Source: an uncultured Oscillospiraceae bacterium (GTDB lineage Bacteria; Bacillota; Clostridia; Oscillospirales; Ruminococcaceae). Taken from it: DNA of 6,186 bases. The translations under genes and the position numbers were made by a program. This document shows positions 5,205 through 6,186 of the stretch, one piece after another (the stretch's first letter is position 1; the number at the start of each line of letters is the position of its first letter). The notes beneath the pieces are model-generated. The model ran no database searches and was not told the DNA's origin. It saw only the letters and a program-made list of their open reading frames with translations. The stretch covers positions 1 through 6,186 of the forward strand of contig CAJTSZ010000115.1 of the NCBI GenBank assembly GCA_910578755.1. Direction: 5' to 3'.

Positions 5205-6083
5205 ATGAAAACAAACTGGAATTGGCGTAAATGCGCCGTTGACATTGCTGTAGAACTTTTGGGCAGCTTTATGATAGCCATTGCCTTTTACAACTTTGCC
5301 TTGTATGCCGAATTTCCCCTTACCGGCTTTTCCGGCATAGCCATGATATTATACCGCTTGTTTGGCGCGCCAATGGGCTTTACCACTATCCTTTTAAATA
5401 TCCCTGTAGCCATCATCTGCTACCGCCGCCTTGGCCGGGGGTTTTTCCTTCGTTCTGTACGGTGTATGGTAATTTCCTCCCTAATGCTGGATTTTGTTGC
5501 CCCCCTATTCCCCGCTTACCATGGGGAACGCCTGCTTTCCGCCCTGTGCATTGGCGTGTTTGCCGGCTTGGGCTACGCCTTAATTTATATGCGCAATTCC
5601 TCCACTGGCGGGTCCGACTTTATTATTATGACTGTAAAATCCTACCTGCCCCATGTTTCTATTGGCAAAATTATTTTCCTCACCGATGTAGGCATAATTA
5701 TTTTAGGCGGCTGGATTTTTAAAGATATTGACGGCATTATTTACGGTATGCTGATTAACTACCTGTTTGCCATTGTTATGGATAAGGTAATGTATGGCAT
5801 AAACGCTGGCAAACTGGCCCTGATTGTTACCGAGCAGGGGGAACTGGTTTCTGCTATGATAGAAGAAAAATGCGGCCGGGGCTCTACCCTTATTGACGCT
5901 AAAGGCGCATACAAAAAGGAGGGGAAAACCATTGTAATGTGCGCCTGCAGCAACCGGCAGATGTATTCTATTGAACAGGCCGTAAAAGAGGCTGACCCCA
6001 AAGCCTTTACCATTATTTTAGAATCCAACGAGGTTTTAGGCGAGGGCTTCCACACCACCCGCTTAGCCGAAACGGTCCAGTAA
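5205..6083 (+). CDS. YitT family membrane protein (DUF161 plus DUF2179)
   Basis: The product has 292 residues, the usual YitT size. Residues 11-200 form the membrane part with about five or six helices and the family motif SSTGGSDFI (132-140), plus the PLTGFSGIA segment (38-46). Residues about 203-282 form the cytoplasmic DUF2179 domain, recognisable by GRGSTLIDAKGAY (224-236), a VMCACSNRQM segment (244-253) and the closing DPKAFTIILESNEVLGEGF (264-282). Transport or channel activity is often supposed for YitT proteins but the substrate is not established. The ATG at 5205 follows AAGGAGG; a TTG 48 bases upstream lies inside the terminator hairpin and is not a credible start. The gene is the only one between its leader terminator and its own terminator, so its expression probably depends on read-through of the leader hairpin. 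Confidence 0.93.
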   Translation: MKTNWNWRKCAVDIAVELLGSFMIAIAFYNFALYAEFPLTGFSGIAMILYRLFGAPMGFTTILLNIPVAIICYRRLGRGFFLRSVRCMVISSLMLDFVAPLFPAYHGERLLSALCIGVFAGLGYALIYMRNSSTGGSDFIIMTVKSYLPHVSIGKIIFLTDVGIIILGGWIFKDIDGIIYGMLINYLFAIVMDKVMYGINAGKLALIVTEQGELVSAMIEEKCGRGSTLIDAKGAYKKEGKTIVMCACSNRQMYSIEQAVKEADPKAFTIILESNEVLGEGFHTTRLAETVQ

Positions 6084-6124
6084 AATATGCCCCAAAAGCC
6101 AGATGCTTTTGGGGCATATTTTTT
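6084..6124 (+). terminator. Terminator of the YitT gene
   Basis: A perfect 16-bp stem (6084-6099 with 6105-6120) surrounds the five-base loop CAGAT and continues into a T run to 6124. It begins directly after the TAA stop codon. The A/T ends of the stem make it usable in both directions. Confidence 0.92.
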
Positions 6125-6130
6125 GCTGCA

Positions 6131-6164
6131 AAAAAAGGACAGCAATAATATTGCTGTCCTTTTT
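6131..6164 (-). terminator. Terminator of the minus-strand tRNA gene
   Basis: A perfect 14-bp stem (6132-6145 with 6151-6164) surrounds the loop TAATA. Read on the minus strand it starts at the last base of the tRNA and ends in six T residues. The outermost pair uses the terminal A of the encoded CCA. Confidence 0.85.
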
Positions 6165-6186
6165 GGTGACCTACCGGAGATTCGAA
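6164..6186 (-). tRNA. 3' end of a tRNA gene, truncated by the window edge
   Basis: The minus strand reads T-loop TTCGAAT, the 3' side of the T stem CTCCG, the 3' acceptor strand GTAGGTC, discriminator A and an encoded CCA, in exactly the spacing of a tRNA 3' end. The first acceptor bases of the full gene should be GACCTAC. The anticodon lies outside the window; a G-starting acceptor with discriminator A would suit tRNA-Lys among others, so the identity is left open. Confidence 0.88.

Overview
The window looks like a chromosomal segment of a Gram-positive, low-to-moderate GC anaerobe of the class Clostridia, probably a gut Oscillospirales/Ruminococcaceae-type organism. This is inferred from strong GGAGG-type ribosome binding sites, classical TTGAnn/TATAnT promoters, perfect-stem intrinsic terminators, and the protein families present (IreB/UPF0297, DUF1836, YitT, a hemolysin III-like PAQR protein, and an ECF sigma factor paired with a zinc-finger anti-sigma). 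No mobile element, CRISPR array or phage gene was seen.

Layout. Positions 1-45 hold the terminator of an upstream + strand unit that lies outside the window. Positions 52-2584 carry a four-gene minus-strand operon, read from right to left: an ECF sigma factor, a membrane-anchored zinc-finger (HxxxCxxC) anti-sigma factor, a four-helix membrane protein, and a three-helix membrane protein with a predicted external domain and a 16-fold XXP tail. All three junctions overlap (8, 14 and 14 nt), and a hairpin terminator follows the last gene. Positions 2640-3086 are a gene-poor spacer with a GC-rich block of consecutive hairpins. Positions 3022-3413 hold a free-standing ireB gene with its own promoters and terminator. 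Positions 3492-4320 hold a DUF1836 gene on the minus strand and a very AT-rich divergent promoter region. Positions 4341-4997 encode a hemolysin III/TrhA-like seven-helix protein. Positions 4998-5204 hold a four-copy 10-bp tandem repeat, a promoter, and an intrinsic terminator lying between that promoter and the next gene. Positions 5205-6083 encode a YitT-family (DUF161/DUF2179) membrane protein with its own terminator. The right edge carries the 3' end of a minus-strand tRNA gene and its terminator.

How the genes relate. The sigma/anti-sigma operon is a self-contained envelope-signalling cassette; its two membrane proteins are probable sensors or effectors. IreB is a known substrate of the PASTA Ser/Thr kinase of Firmicutes. 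The rest are single-gene units, most with a visible promoter and terminator. The main points for a second look are the uncharacterised sigma-operon membrane proteins with the XXP tail, the attenuator-like leader with phased repeats before the YitT gene, the isolated ireB with a three-arm terminator region, and the hairpin cluster upstream of the sigma operon.
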